Source of the DNA: Halocatena marina
GTDB taxonomy: Archaea; Halobacteriota; Halobacteria; Halobacteriales; Haloarculaceae
NCBI RefSeq assembly: GCF_025913575.1
Contig: NZ_CP109785.1
Span: 2,480,001 to 2,544,000 of the forward strand
Reading direction: 5' to 3'
Length of the DNA: 64,000 bases
Each line of letters begins with the position of its first letter. The stretch's first letter is position 1. The translations under genes were made by a program, and so were the position numbers. Below are positions 46,030-55,515 of this stretch, piece after piece. The notes under the pieces were generated by a model, which had not been told where the DNA came from, did no database searches, and worked only from the letters and a program-made list of their open reading frames with translations.

Positions 46030-47871
46030 TTAGAGACCCCAGAACATGGCGATACCGACCACAGTCACAACCGAAAGCAGCAGTTGCAGCGGTGCACCAA
46101 CCCGGAAATAGTCGGTGAATCGATATCCACCGGGACCGTAGACGAACAGATTCGTTTGATAACCCACCGGAGTCATGAACGCTGTGCTCGCTGCAAACGT
46201 CACGCCAATGACGAACGCAAACGCGTTCACGTCGAGTTGTTCGGCTGCTTGTATCGCAACCGGAATCATCAACACGACGCTCGCGTTGTTGCTGATCACG
46301 TTCGTGAGGAGTGCCGTTGCCAGATAGAACACCCAAAGCACTGCAAGCGCAGGCAGCACTGTTGCGCTTGCGGCGACGAGTTGCCCGAGAAGTTCTGCCG
46401 CGCCGGTCTCTTCGAGCGCGACACCCAGTGGAATCACACCCGCCAGTAGGAAGATCACGTTCCAATCGACCGAATCGTACAGTTCGGCCGGTTTGAGCAC
46501 GCCGGTGAGCACCATTGCGACCACCCCACCAAGAGCGCTTACCACGATCGGAAGAATGCCGGCTGCTGGGAGCAACACAACACCACCCAAAATCAAGAGC
46601 GCAACGGGTATTTTTTCGGTCCGGTACTCCGGTTGGTCGGGTTCGTGCGCGACGATGAAATCACGACTGCGCGAAAGGCGGTCGATGCTGTCTGCCGGAG
46701 CTTGAACGAGGAGCGTATCTCCAACGCGGAGGGCTCGATCGTCCATTCGAGGCTGGATGAGCTGTTCGCGGCTGCGGAACGCGAGCACGTTTGCGTTGTA
46801 CTGTCCACGGAATGCTACGCTCTCAAGTGTCTCACCGATGAGCGAGGATCCAGACGGGATAATGACTTCGACGAGTGTCTGATGACCATCCTCGACTTCG
46901 AGTTCGGCATCAGAGGTTGGCGATCCAGCAATGGTGAGACCGTCCCTGAAGATGAGTTGCTGGAGGGTGTTTCGATCCGTTCGGAGCGTGAGGACATCGT
47001 CTGCTCGAATCGATTTCTGGGCCAACGGTTCCACGAACGTCTCTCCCGCTCGATCGAGTTGGAGTACGTCCATTGACCCGGCGATCATGTCGCCTGCTTC
47101 GGCGACAGTCGAGCCGACAAAGGGTGAGTTTTCCAGAACGATGGCCTCCGTCAGATACGCTTCGAGTTCGTACTCTTCGATCAGATCATCGCGTGGTTCA
47201 ATCCGTTCGGGCAGGAGTCGGTTCCCGATCGTGAGCAAGTACGCCGTTCCAACGAAGAGGATGATGATCCCGAGTTCTGTGAACTCGAACATCGAGATTG
47301 ACCGACCGAGTAGCCGGTCAGAAACGTCGCTCGCGAGAATGTTTGTCGATGTCCCAATAACGGTCAGCATTCCCCCGAACATCGACGCGAACGAGAGGGG
47401 CATCAACAGTTTCGATGGCGAAGAGTTGCCCTGATGAGCGAGATCTGAGACGACGGGGACAAGAATCGCCACAACGGGAGTGTTGTTGATGAATCCCGAG
47501 GCCGGACCTGCGATTCCGATGGTGGCAAAGAGCTGTTTGAACGGATCATCGCCCGCAAAGGCAGCCATCTTCCGACCCAGCCACTGAACGAGACCAGTCT
47601 GGCTGATCCCAGCACTCAAGATAAGCATCGCGAGGACCGTAATCGTCGCCGGACTGGAGAATCCAGAGAGACCCTCTGCCGGTGAGATCTGCGTCCACGG
47701 ACTGAGTACCATCAGCAACACCATAAGTAAGATAGCAGTCACGTCGACCGGAACTGGTTCGGTCACGAACAGCACAAGCGCGAGAGCAACGAGACCGAAG
47801 ACGACGGCCATATCCACGGTTACATCGAAACCAGCGATGGGAAAGAGCACAGAGAACGCATGGAGAGACAT
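46030..47871 (-). CDS. SLC13-family anion transporter with two RCK_C domains
   Basis: A 613-residue integral membrane protein. Hydrophobic segments at both ends surround a cytosolic middle with two RCK C-terminal (TrkA-C) modules: the first around TEAIVLENSPFVGSTVAEAG, the second around VEVIIPSGSSLIGETLESVAF. The membrane part has INNTPVVAILVPVV and TNVISNNASVVLMIPVA, the re-entrant SNT/NNT motifs of divalent anion:sodium symporters. Sulfate, phosphate or dicarboxylates are candidates. The start at 47871 (MSLHAFSV) omits an implausible basic extension. Confidence 0.9.
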   Translation of the reverse strand: MSLHAFSVLFPIAGFDVTVDMAVVFGLVALALVLFVTEPVPVDVTAILLMVLLMVLSPWTQISPAEGLSGFSSPATITVLAMLILSAGISQTGLVQWLGRKMAAFAGDDPFKQLFATIGIAGPASGFINNTPVVAILVPVVSDLAHQGNSSPSKLLMPLSFASMFGGMLTVIGTSTNILASDVSDRLLGRSISMFEFTELGIIILFVGTAYLLTIGNRLLPERIEPRDDLIEEYELEAYLTEAIVLENSPFVGSTVAEAGDMIAGSMDVLQLDRAGETFVEPLAQKSIRADDVLTLRTDRNTLQQLIFRDGLTIAGSPTSDAELEVEDGHQTLVEVIIPSGSSLIGETLESVAFRGQYNANVLAFRSREQLIQPRMDDRALRVGDTLLVQAPADSIDRLSRSRDFIVAHEPDQPEYRTEKIPVALLILGGVVLLPAAGILPIVVSALGGVVAMVLTGVLKPAELYDSVDWNVIFLLAGVIPLGVALEETGAAELLGQLVAASATVLPALAVLWVFYLATALLTNVISNNASVVLMIPVAIQAAEQLDVNAFAFVIGVTFAASTAFMTPVGYQTNLFVYGPGGYRFTDYFRVGAPLQLLLSVVTVVGIAMFWGL

Positions 47872-48047
47872 ATGTGGGCGTCGGTTGTGAATTGTAAAAA
47901 ATCGTCGATAAATCATCCCTGCTTTTCCGCAGTACGGCTGACGATCGATCATCCATGATCGATCCATTGTCGATTGAATTTCGCGACGCTAGTTCAGGAA
48001 CAGCTCTGTTCACATTTAAGTAATTGACGCGAGATTGTCGGCGTACT

Positions 48048-48764
48048 ATGGAACTGACTTGGCACGGCCATTCAACATGGTACGTTGAGGTCGGTGAAAC
48101 GACGCTCCTCATCGATCCGTTCTTCGACAATCCACACACGAGTACAGCGCCGGGGAAGATCAACACGCCCGACTACGTTCTTCTGACGCACGGTCACGCG
48201 GATCACATCGCTCACGTTGGTGAGTTTACTGATGCGACCATCGTCGGAACACCCGAGCTCACTGGATTCGTTGCGGACGAACATGGGGCGAGCGATACCA
48301 TCGGGATGAATCTTGGAGGGACGATCGAGTGTGGTGACGCCTACGTGACAATGCACCGGGCAGATCACACCAATGGCGCGATGACCAACTACGAGCACGA
48401 CGTGGGAATCCCGAGCGGATACATCATCAGCACCGCAGAGCCATCACGAGCCTCCGAACCAGACACAACGACGTTCTATCATTCTGGGGACACCAGCCTG
48501 ATGTCCGAAATGCGCGACGTGATCGGTCCGTACCTCCAACCGGACGCCGCCGCACTGCCCGTCGGCGATCACTTCACGATGGGACCGTGGCAAGCCGCCA
48601 TTGCCGTCGAGTGGCTCGGTGTGGACTACGCGCTCCCGATGCACTACGATACGTTCCCACCGATCGAAATCGACATGGAAGAGTTCAAGCGTGAGGTCGA
48701 GTCGACCGGTAGCAACGCTGATGTCGTCGTTCTCGATGGTGACGAGACGTTCACCCTCGACTGA
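48048..48764 (+). CDS. Metal-dependent hydrolase, UPF0173 family
   Basis: A 238-residue metallo-beta-lactamase-fold protein: [14 protein letters not shown] opens the fold, [13 protein letters not shown] is the metal-binding motif, [13 protein letters not shown] and [14 protein letters not shown] follow, and [13 protein letters not shown] closes the site. The ATG at 48048 lies eight codons into a longer frame. These hydrolases are common in archaea with no agreed substrate. It is divergent from the transporter gene. Confidence 0.88.
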   Translation: MELTWHGHSTWYVEVGETTLLIDPFFDNPHTSTAPGKINTPDYVLLTHGHADHIAHVGEFTDATIVGTPELTGFVADEHGASDTIGMNLGGTIECGDAYVTMHRADHTNGAMTNYEHDVGIPSGYIISTAEPSRASEPDTTTFYHSGDTSLMSEMRDVIGPYLQPDAAALPVGDHFTMGPWQAAIAVEWLGVDYALPMHYDTFPPIEIDMEEFKREVESTGSNADVVVLDGDETFTLD

Positions 48765-48890
48765 GGCGTATCAGAACACGACAGAATCAATCGAAACGCG
48801 CGCCTATGTCGTGTGAATTACATCCGTTTGGAGATGGTCGTTGGAGGTACGACCACCTTTTTAGTCTCGCCAGACCTCTTCAAACGTGCA

Positions 48891-49289
48891 ATGGGAACCA
48901 TCGAATCGACAACCACGTCCGAAACGGGCTACACGTCCGTTAGCCGTGTTGGAGACTACGAACTCACGGTCGATGCGGCCAACGAAGAGGGTCCGACACC
49001 GAACGAAGTCCTCGTTGCTGACTATGTGTCTTGTTTCATCCCGGCGTTCCGAGTCGGTGGGGATAAAGTCGGGTTCGACGACCTCGGCACGATTCAGGTA
49101 GAGGCGGAAGCTGACACCAACGAACGGGACAACCTCGAAGCAATCCGCTTTAGCATCGCTGTTGAAACCGACCTCTCGAACGAGGAGTTCGATGCCATCG
49201 TCGAGCGCGCAGAAAACATCTGTCACGTTCACGATGCACTCCGCGAGGAACTACACGCCGAAATCGAGATGGACGAAACTGCACTCTGA
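48891..49289 (+). CDS. OsmC-family protein
   Basis: A 132-residue OsmC/Ohr-fold protein: VGDYELTVDAANEEGPTPNEVLVADYVSCF contains the first active-site cysteine, and ERAENICHVHDAL the second. Two cysteines in this spacing allow a thiol peroxidase activity against organic peroxides. The start at 48891 is chosen to match the family N-terminus; the frame is open further upstream. It follows the UPF0173 gene by 126 bases. Confidence 0.86.
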   Translation: MGTIESTTTSETGYTSVSRVGDYELTVDAANEEGPTPNEVLVADYVSCFIPAFRVGGDKVGFDDLGTIQVEAEADTNERDNLEAIRFSIAVETDLSNEEFDAIVERAENICHVHDALREELHAEIEMDETAL

Positions 49290-49567
49290 ACCGGACACTT
49301 TCGCTCTACTCGGTGACTCCCGAAGCCCATGGCTTCGAGCGAGAATGAGCACGCTTCGAATAGTCAATTAATCATAGTGTATTTGATTGTTCTACGAAGC
49401 AACGGAGTACGCTTCAGTATCACGTTCTGTATCTGTAAACAAGAGGTTAGTATCGATTTTTATTTGTGTTTTTGAGTCGGGAATCTAAAACTAGTATCCT
49501 CGCCGTGTTTTGTGGCACTGGACGTGTAACGAGAACGCTCATACGCCCGCACTTCGAACGTCACAGT

Positions 49568-50026
49568 ATGGCACAGGACTGGACCGACCGCATCGTTGGC
49601 GCACGGATGTCGGTCGACAGTGAGTTCGAGGATCGACTGCAGCAGTCCGAATTTTCGAGACAAGAGTGGGGGCTGGTGATGACCGCCGTCGAATTCGACA
49701 TCGAACACCCGAACGATCCCGACCGGGCCCGTATCGTCGCCGATACCGATAACCTCGGTGCGATCATGCCCGAACTGGATCGAATTTCGGAGATGACACC
49801 GATGGGAGCAACCAAAGACAGTGGTTCCAGCGGAGGTATCTTCGATTCCGTCAAGAACGCTCTCGGATTCGGTGGTGATGGGAACGCTGTCGATGAAGAA
49901 AAACGAAGGCGGGCAGCACAACTGGCCAACGAGTACGCCAGTGATCTCCAACAGCATCTCGAACATCGTGGAAAGTGGGACGAAATCCGGACGATTGCGA
50001 GCGACAACGAAGCGACAGAATCATAG
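49568..50026 (+). CDS. DUF5799-family haloarchaeal protein
   Basis: A 152-residue acidic protein conserved in haloarchaea with unknown function. Residues about 1-75 look folded (DWTDRIVGARMSVDSEF, SEFSRQEWGLVMTAVEFDI, RIVADTDNLGAIMPELDRI), a flexible Gly/Ser segment around 80-100 follows, then a helix (EEKRRRAAQLANEYASDLQQHLEHRGKWDEI). The ATG at 49568 is 34 codons into a longer frame. Its 3' end overlaps the toxin relic on the other strand. Confidence 0.75.
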   Translation: MAQDWTDRIVGARMSVDSEFEDRLQQSEFSRQEWGLVMTAVEFDIEHPNDPDRARIVADTDNLGAIMPELDRISEMTPMGATKDSGSSGGIFDSVKNALGFGGDGNAVDEEKRRRAAQLANEYASDLQQHLEHRGKWDEIRTIASDNEATES

Positions 50027-50392
50027 CAGTGCTTGAGTCTCTAAATCGAGTTGCACTTCGAGGGCCTACTTGATTTCCGGCAGTGCTCGACCACCGGGAT
50101 TGAGCGAACCAAAGTTCCGGAGTACACGATGAGGAACAGAGACGGTACGCAGTTGGTTGCAAAGCACCGCTGAATCCTCGCGGATTATTGTTTGAGACGC
50201 TTTGAGTTCTACACGGTATGGCGGCACAGGCGTCGGGTAGCTCGTCGAGAGGGGTGCGACGATCGTTGTGGAAATCGCACGGTTTGCGGCATCGTTTTGA
50301 ACGACCACACACGGCCGCGTCCCGTACTGCTTTGATCCGTCGTCTTCACCCCCGGTCGCATTGTTCTGCCCATGCTAATGTACATATGTCAC
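50021..50392 (-). pseudogene. Broken PemK/MazF-type toxin gene
   Basis: On the minus strand the frame is toxin-like from GQNNATGG through QYGTRPCVVVQNDAANR, STTIVAPLSTSYP and AVLCNQLRTVSVPHR, all PemK/MazF landmarks. It is interrupted by a TAG six codons after the GTG at 50392, so the N-terminal basic segment is lost, and by a TAG at 50066-50068 near the end, after which the same frame continues ALEVQLDLETQALL to a TGA at 50021. CAG to TAG would explain the second stop. A partial 80-residue product from an internal GTG at 50308 is possible. No antitoxin gene is adjacent. Confidence 0.7.
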
Positions 50393-50441
50393 TATGTTGT
50401 ACAATAAAATTGCCGGGGGAGGGGCCGGGAGCGCCCGATCC

Positions 50442-51419
50442 TCAGAGTCGGTCTGTGATCGCGCTGCTCACGTCTTCTGTGGAGGCGTTGCCACCGAGAT
50501 CTGGAGTGTGTGGTCCTTTTTCCAGCGTTTTCTCGACAGCTGTCCGGACGCGGCTCCCGGCGTCGTCGTAGCCGAGATGGTCGAGGAGGAGCGCTGCGCT
50601 CAAGATGGCCGCAGCGGGATTGGCGATTCCGTCGCCAGCGATGTCTGGTGCTGTTCCGTGGACCGGTTCGAACAGCGCGTTGTCGTGTCCGATGTTCGCG
50701 CTCGGAAGCAATCCGAGTCCGCCAACGAGACCGGCAGCGAGATCCGACAGCATATCGCCAGCGAGATTCGGACAGATGACGACGTCGTACTCATCAGGAT
50801 GCATCACGAGATGCATTGCAAGCGCGTCCATCAGCGCTGTATCGTACTCGACGCCGCGTTCTTCAGCCACGTCGGCAACTCCTTCGAGGAACTGTCCATC
50901 GGTCGTTCGCATGACGTTTGCTTTGTGGGCGACCGTCACGCGATCTCCGCGCTCGTCAGCGTACTCGAATCCAAATTGTGCGATCTGGCGGGATGCATCC
51001 TCAGTAACGACGCGCGTGAGCGTCGTCACGCCCGCCGAGAGTTCGCTTTCGATTCCCGTATACACTCCTTCCGTATTTTCGCGGATGAACACGAGATCGG
51101 TCTCGGGTTTGAGCGCATCGACGCCGGGATACGCGCGAGCGGGCCGGACGTTGGCGAACGATCCAACGGCCGAGCGGAGGGGAAGGATGACGTCCGCTGC
51201 CGTCTCGCCGGCAGCGCCGAACAGCGTTGCATCGGCGTTCGTGACGAGAGAGACGGTTTCATCAGGAAGTGCCTCACCGGTCTCTGCGAGCGTGCCATCG
51301 CCAGCCTCGCCCGTCACGAACGAAAGACCGAGATCGAGTGTATCGAGGACGCGTACCGCTGCGGGAACGACTTCGCGTCCGATACCGTCCCCTGGGATGA
51401 TAGCGATTTCCTCAGTCAT
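50442..51419 (-). CDS. leuB: 3-isopropylmalate dehydrogenase
   Basis: NAD-dependent oxidative decarboxylase of leucine synthesis, 325 residues. [18 protein letters not shown] opens the family fold, [12 protein letters not shown] and [13 protein letters not shown] supply substrate residues, and [24 protein letters not shown] with [13 protein letters not shown] form the metal and NAD site. It is the last gene of the cluster and overlaps leuD by eight bases. Confidence 0.95.
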   Translation of the reverse strand: MTEEIAIIPGDGIGREVVPAAVRVLDTLDLGLSFVTGEAGDGTLAETGEALPDETVSLVTNADATLFGAAGETAADVILPLRSAVGSFANVRPARAYPGVDALKPETDLVFIRENTEGVYTGIESELSAGVTTLTRVVTEDASRQIAQFGFEYADERGDRVTVAHKANVMRTTDGQFLEGVADVAEERGVEYDTALMDALAMHLVMHPDEYDVVICPNLAGDMLSDLAAGLVGGLGLLPSANIGHDNALFEPVHGTAPDIAGDGIANPAAAILSAALLLDHLGYDDAGSRVRTAVEKTLEKGPHTPDLGGNASTEDVSSAITDRL

Positions 51420-52071
51420 CGGTAGCGATATAGGGGAGGTCAGTTGCTGTCGATTCGATTTCCGATCTGTTCATCCGCATCAGCGTCGTCGTATCCCAGA
51501 TACCCTCTACGAGTGCCGATCGCTGCGCATCATCGACGCGTCCGTCGACAGTCTCTCCTCCGTATGTGATCGTCTCGTCCGTCACGTCGATGGATATGTC
51601 AGCGTCTGGGTTCGATTCGACGAAGTTCTGTAATTCTACGATGGTCTCCTCGCTTGCGGTGACGGTTGGAATTCCGAGCGCGAGACAGTTGCCCGCGAAT
51701 ATCTCTGCAAAACTCTCTCCAACGACGGCGTCGATACCCCAGCGCATGAGCGCCTGTGGGGCGTGCTCACGAGAGGAACCACACCCGAAGTTGGCGTTTA
51801 CTACCAGTACGTTGGCACCCTGAAACCGCTCTTCGTTGAACGGGTGCTCTTTCAGATCGTCATCACCGACAGGCGCAGCGTCTCCCTCAGAGGAACTGTC
51901 AAACCGCTGGTCGAAGAAGGCGTACTCACCGAGACCATCGAAGGTGACGACCTTCATGAAGCGTGCTGGAATGATCTGGTCCGTGTCAACGTCGTTTCCA
52001 CGGACGGGAATGCCCGTTCCGGAAACGTATTCGACCGACGGGACAGACCCCGAACTGGATTCATCAGTCAT
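51412..52071 (-). CDS. leuD: 3-isopropylmalate dehydratase small subunit
   Basis: A 219-residue swivelling-domain subunit of isopropylmalate isomerase. [16 protein letters not shown] near the start and [21 protein letters not shown] are the substrate-recognition motifs. An acidic surface loop follows residue 60. It overlaps leuC by four bases and partners it. Confidence 0.95.
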   Translation of the reverse strand: MTDESSSGSVPSVEYVSGTGIPVRGNDVDTDQIIPARFMKVVTFDGLGEYAFFDQRFDSSSEGDAAPVGDDDLKEHPFNEERFQGANVLVVNANFGCGSSREHAPQALMRWGIDAVVGESFAEIFAGNCLALGIPTVTASEETIVELQNFVESNPDADISIDVTDETITYGGETVDGRVDDAQRSALVEGIWDTTTLMRMNRSEIESTATDLPYIATDD

Positions 52072-53489
52072 GCGACAGTCACCTCCGGGAGCGTGCGAAC
52101 GTCGGTCACTTCGCCCGTGACCGCGGCAGCAGCAACCATCGCGGGACTCATCAGAACAGTCCGTCCGTCTTTGCTCCCTTGTCGGCCGACGAAATTACGA
52201 TTGGACGAACTCGCGCTCGCCTCGTCGCCTTCGAGTTGATCGTCGTTCATACCAAGACACATCGAACAGCCCGCGCCGCGCCATTCGAAGCCGGCAGCGG
52301 TGAAGACGTCGTCCAATCCCTCGGCTTCGGCAGCAGCCTTGACGCGCTGACTCCCTGGTACCACCAGCGCTCGCACGTCCGGATGGACTTCGTGTCCCTC
52401 GACGACACCGGCCGCTTCGCGGAGATCAGACAGTCGGGCGTTTGTACACGATCCAAGGAATGCGACATCGATTTCGTAGCCTTCCATCGTGTCTCCCGGT
52501 TCGACGCGCATGTGTTCCTGTGAGCGCCGGGCCGTCTCTTGTTTATCCGCCGGGAGCGTTGCGGGATCGGGGACTGGCTCCGTGATGCCGACGCCCTGTC
52601 CGGGCGTCGTTCCCCACGTGACGACCGGTTCGATCTCCGATCCATCGATCTCAACGACGTCGTCGTATTCGGCGTCAGCGTCGCTACTGATGGATTCCCA
52701 ATACTCTTTCAACTCCTCGAAGCGCTCGGGATCGTCGGCAAACTCGTCGGTGTCCCGAAGCCACTCGTACGTTGTCTCGTCGGGATTGACGTAGCCCGCG
52801 CGGGCACCACCCTCAATAGACATGTTGCAGATGCTCATTCGCCCCTGCATACCGAGCGACTCGATTGCTTCACCGGCGTATTCGTAGACGTAGCCGACAC
52901 CACCGTCGGTTCCTAACTCACGGATGATTGTGAGGATGACATCCTTGGCAGTGACGTGCTCGCCCAGTTGGCCAGTGACGCGGATCTGTCGAACCTTCTT
53001 TTTGTTCATCGCAATCGTCTGTGTGGCGAGCACGTCTCGGATCTGGCTGGTACCGATACCGAATGCCAGCGCTCCGAATGCTCCGTGCGTCGACGTGTGA
53101 CTATCGCCGCAGACGATCGTCATTCCAGGCTGGGAGAGCCCTTGTTCGGGACCGATGACGTGAACAATTCCCTGATCACCGGTCTTTGGGTGGTCGAACG
53201 TGATATCCGACTGGTTGACGTTCTCCTCCAGTTCGCTCATCATCTCCTCGGCCGCATCATCACCCAACGGCCGAGACTGATCTGTCGTCGGAACGATGTG
53301 ATCAACGGTTGCGTGTGTGAGGTCAGGACGGGCGACCTCCAGCTCACGCTCACGGAGCATCCCGAACGCCTGCGGACTGGTCACCTCGTGGATGAGGTGG
53401 AGACCGACGAACAGCTGATCCTGACCGTTCGGGAGTTCGGTGACCTTGTGGTGCTCCCACACCTTATCGTACAGCGTTCCTCGGCTCAT
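52068..53489 (-). CDS. leuC: 3-isopropylmalate dehydratase large subunit
   Basis: Aconitase-family 4Fe-4S subunit, 473 residues, isomerising 2- to 3-isopropylmalate. Cluster cysteines are in [11 protein letters not shown] and [13 protein letters not shown] (the CxxC pair); VPTTDQSRP and [20 protein letters not shown] are other landmarks. The stop overlaps leuD and the start overlaps the small upstream gene by four bases. Confidence 0.96.
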   Translation of the reverse strand: MSRGTLYDKVWEHHKVTELPNGQDQLFVGLHLIHEVTSPQAFGMLRERELEVARPDLTHATVDHIVPTTDQSRPLGDDAAEEMMSELEENVNQSDITFDHPKTGDQGIVHVIGPEQGLSQPGMTIVCGDSHTSTHGAFGALAFGIGTSQIRDVLATQTIAMNKKKVRQIRVTGQLGEHVTAKDVILTIIRELGTDGGVGYVYEYAGEAIESLGMQGRMSICNMSIEGGARAGYVNPDETTYEWLRDTDEFADDPERFEELKEYWESISSDADAEYDDVVEIDGSEIEPVVTWGTTPGQGVGITEPVPDPATLPADKQETARRSQEHMRVEPGDTMEGYEIDVAFLGSCTNARLSDLREAAGVVEGHEVHPDVRALVVPGSQRVKAAAEAEGLDDVFTAAGFEWRGAGCSMCLGMNDDQLEGDEASASSSNRNFVGRQGSKDGRTVLMSPAMVAAAAVTGEVTDVRTLPEVTVA

Positions 53490-53773
53490 ACGCTCTCATT
53501 CCGTCCTTCGGTCCCGCGCTCGTATACGCGGTTGACACCCTCTCCGAACGGGGGAGTGTGATCAACATCGGCCAACTGAGGACCGCGCAGTTGGCTGGCT
53601 TCGTTGCTGTTTTCGCTTGCACTCCCCGTTTGGTCTTCTCGACGAGTTTCCTCTCCTCCGTCGGCAGCAACAACTGGTCCACGATGATAGACCATTGCGT
53701 CACCGAACGACTCATCGGTGTATGGGTTTGTGTGATCGATTCCCTCTAACGTCGATCGTGTCTCGTCTGTCAT
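53486..53773 (-). CDS. Small acidic protein of the leu/ilv operon with an internal repeat
   Basis: A 95-residue hydrophilic protein in tight operon with leuC (four-base overlap) and five bases after ilvC. I do not know its function. It contains two related segments: [20 protein letters not shown] in the N-terminal third and [17 protein letters not shown] near the C-terminus, separated by a low-complexity stretch of D, E, G and N. Conserved placement in an amino-acid operon suggests an accessory role. No cysteines are present, and nothing suggests secretion. Confidence 0.7.
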   Translation of the reverse strand: MTDETRSTLEGIDHTNPYTDESFGDAMVYHRGPVVAADGGEETRREDQTGSASENSNEASQLRGPQLADVDHTPPFGEGVNRVYERGTEGRNESV

Positions 53774-53778
53774 CGTCT

Positions 53779-54831
53779 TTAGTCCGCTCTCATCCGCTCT
53801 TGTTCCTGTTCTTCGTCTTCTGATTCGGCTTCTTCTTCACTCCACGCGAAGAGTTCGCGCAGCTCGGCTCCGACTGACTCGATATCGTGGTTCATTTCGG
53901 CCTGTCGTCGCTGGGTGTAGCTCGGTCTTCCTGCGCGGTTTTCCATGACCCATTCACGCGCGAATTCGCCGTTCTGAACCGCTTCAAGGGTCTCTTCCAT
54001 GCGATCGCGGGCGTGTTCGTCGACGATCTGATCACCGCGCGTCAGTCCGCCGTATTCGGCCGTATCAGAGACGGAGTTCCACATTTCGGCCAGTCCACCC
54101 TCGTACATCAGATCAACAATCAGCTTCAGCTCGTTCATGCACTCGAAGTAGGCCATTTCGGGGCTGTAGCCCGCATCAACGAGCGTTTCGTATCCGTGTT
54201 TGACGAGACTCGTGACGCCGCCACAGAGGACAGCTTGCTCACCAAACAGATCGGTTTCTGTTTCCTCGCGGAACGTGGTTTCGACGACTCCGGCACGCGC
54301 ACAGCCCAGCGCCTGCGCGTACGCGAGTGCCTCCGCTTTCGCGGTCCCAGTTGCATCCTGGTAGATCGCAAGGAGACCGGGCGTTCCCTCACCGGCTTCG
54401 TAGTTCCGCCGAACGAGATGGCCGGGGCTTTTCGGCGCGATCATCGTTACGTCGACATCCGACGGCGGCTCAATCTGCCCGTAGTGGATGTTGAATCCGT
54501 GGGCAAACTGGAGCGTATCGCCCGCTTCCAGCCCATCACGAATCTGCTCGTACACCGCCGGTTGGACAGTGTCTGGGACGAGTACCGACACGATGTCGGC
54601 CTCAGCGGCAGCCTCAGCAGGCGTTGCAACCGCCAGCCCCGCATCTTCTGCGGCATCCCACGAAGAAGAATCTTCTCGGAGACCGACGACGACGTTGATA
54701 CCGCTGTCGTCTAAGTTCTGTGCGTGGGCATGACCCTGACTACCGTAGCCGAGTACGGCTACGGTCTTGTTCTCGATCGCTTTCCTGTCTGCGTCTTCGT
54801 CGTAGTATATCGTTGCGCGTTCTTCTGACAT
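53779..54831 (-). CDS. ilvC: Ketol-acid reductoisomerase
   Basis: Class I KARI, 350 residues, converting acetolactate to dihydroxyisovalerate with NADPH and Mg. [16 protein letters not shown] is the cofactor loop; [24 protein letters not shown] and [19 protein letters not shown] hold the metal ligands, and [17 protein letters not shown] follows. The C-terminus ends in an acidic tail typical of halophiles. The start is 15 bases after ilvN. Confidence 0.96.
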   Translation of the reverse strand: MSEERATIYYDEDADRKAIENKTVAVLGYGSQGHAHAQNLDDSGINVVVGLREDSSSWDAAEDAGLAVATPAEAAAEADIVSVLVPDTVQPAVYEQIRDGLEAGDTLQFAHGFNIHYGQIEPPSDVDVTMIAPKSPGHLVRRNYEAGEGTPGLLAIYQDATGTAKAEALAYAQALGCARAGVVETTFREETETDLFGEQAVLCGGVTSLVKHGYETLVDAGYSPEMAYFECMNELKLIVDLMYEGGLAEMWNSVSDTAEYGGLTRGDQIVDEHARDRMEETLEAVQNGEFAREWVMENRAGRPSYTQRRQAEMNHDIESVGAELRELFAWSEEEAESEDEEQEQERMRAD

Positions 54832-54846
54832 GATTATAAATTTGTT

Positions 54847-55515
54847 TTATTTTGTGTCTGTGTTTGGTTCTGTGTCGTTGCTCGAAGGTTCGGTACACGC
54901 GCGTTCGTAGCGTTCTTCTTCGGCGTGCGTGGTCCATTCTTCACCGCGCGCGAGTGCGGTCTGGCCCGTGCGTGCGAGTTCGCGGATCCCGAACTGTTGG
55001 AACGCATCGATTGCGTCGTTGATTTTCTGCTCGTCACCGGTGATTTCGACGGTAATGGTACGGGGTCCTGCATCGAGGGTCAGTCCATCGTACATCTGTG
55101 TGATAGCGTGGACCTTGTCCGGTTCATCGCCGTGAACTTTCAGGACGACCAATTCACGGCGAATAGCGTCATCACCGAGTTCGCGCACCGAAATGACCGG
55201 CATGAGTTTTTTGAGCTGCCGTTTGACTTGCCGGACACCCGGATCAGGTTCCTCGATAACGAGGGTTATGCGTGCACTCTCGGGGTTCGTCGTCGGTCCG
55301 ACGGTGAGACTCTCAATGTTGAACTGCCGTCGGCTCACTAACCCCGACACCTTCGAGAGAACTCCCGGTTCGTGTTTGACGAGGGCAGAGATGACCGTTC
55401 GTTCTGGTTCGTGTCTGGCACCCGTCTGTGGATCGATACGGATACCGTGCTTTGAGCGCTGTCCATCGGGCATCTCCCGTGCTTCGGGACGGGGGCCGCT
55501 GAGTCCTTGACTCAT
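54847..55515 (-). CDS. ilvN: Acetolactate synthase regulatory subunit
   Basis: A 222-residue small subunit that gives valine feedback to IlvB. After an N-terminal extension of about 35 residues comes the ACT domain (ALVKHEPGVLSKVSGLVSRRQFNIESLTVG), then a second ACT-like half (LVVLKVHGDEPDKVHAITQMYDG...) and an acidic tail. The start overlaps ilvB by four bases. Confidence 0.94.
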   Translation of the reverse strand: MSQGLSGPRPEAREMPDGQRSKHGIRIDPQTGARHEPERTVISALVKHEPGVLSKVSGLVSRRQFNIESLTVGPTTNPESARITLVIEEPDPGVRQVKRQLKKLMPVISVRELGDDAIRRELVVLKVHGDEPDKVHAITQMYDGLTLDAGPRTITVEITGDEQKINDAIDAFQQFGIRELARTGQTALARGEEWTTHAEEERYERACTEPSSNDTEPNTDTK

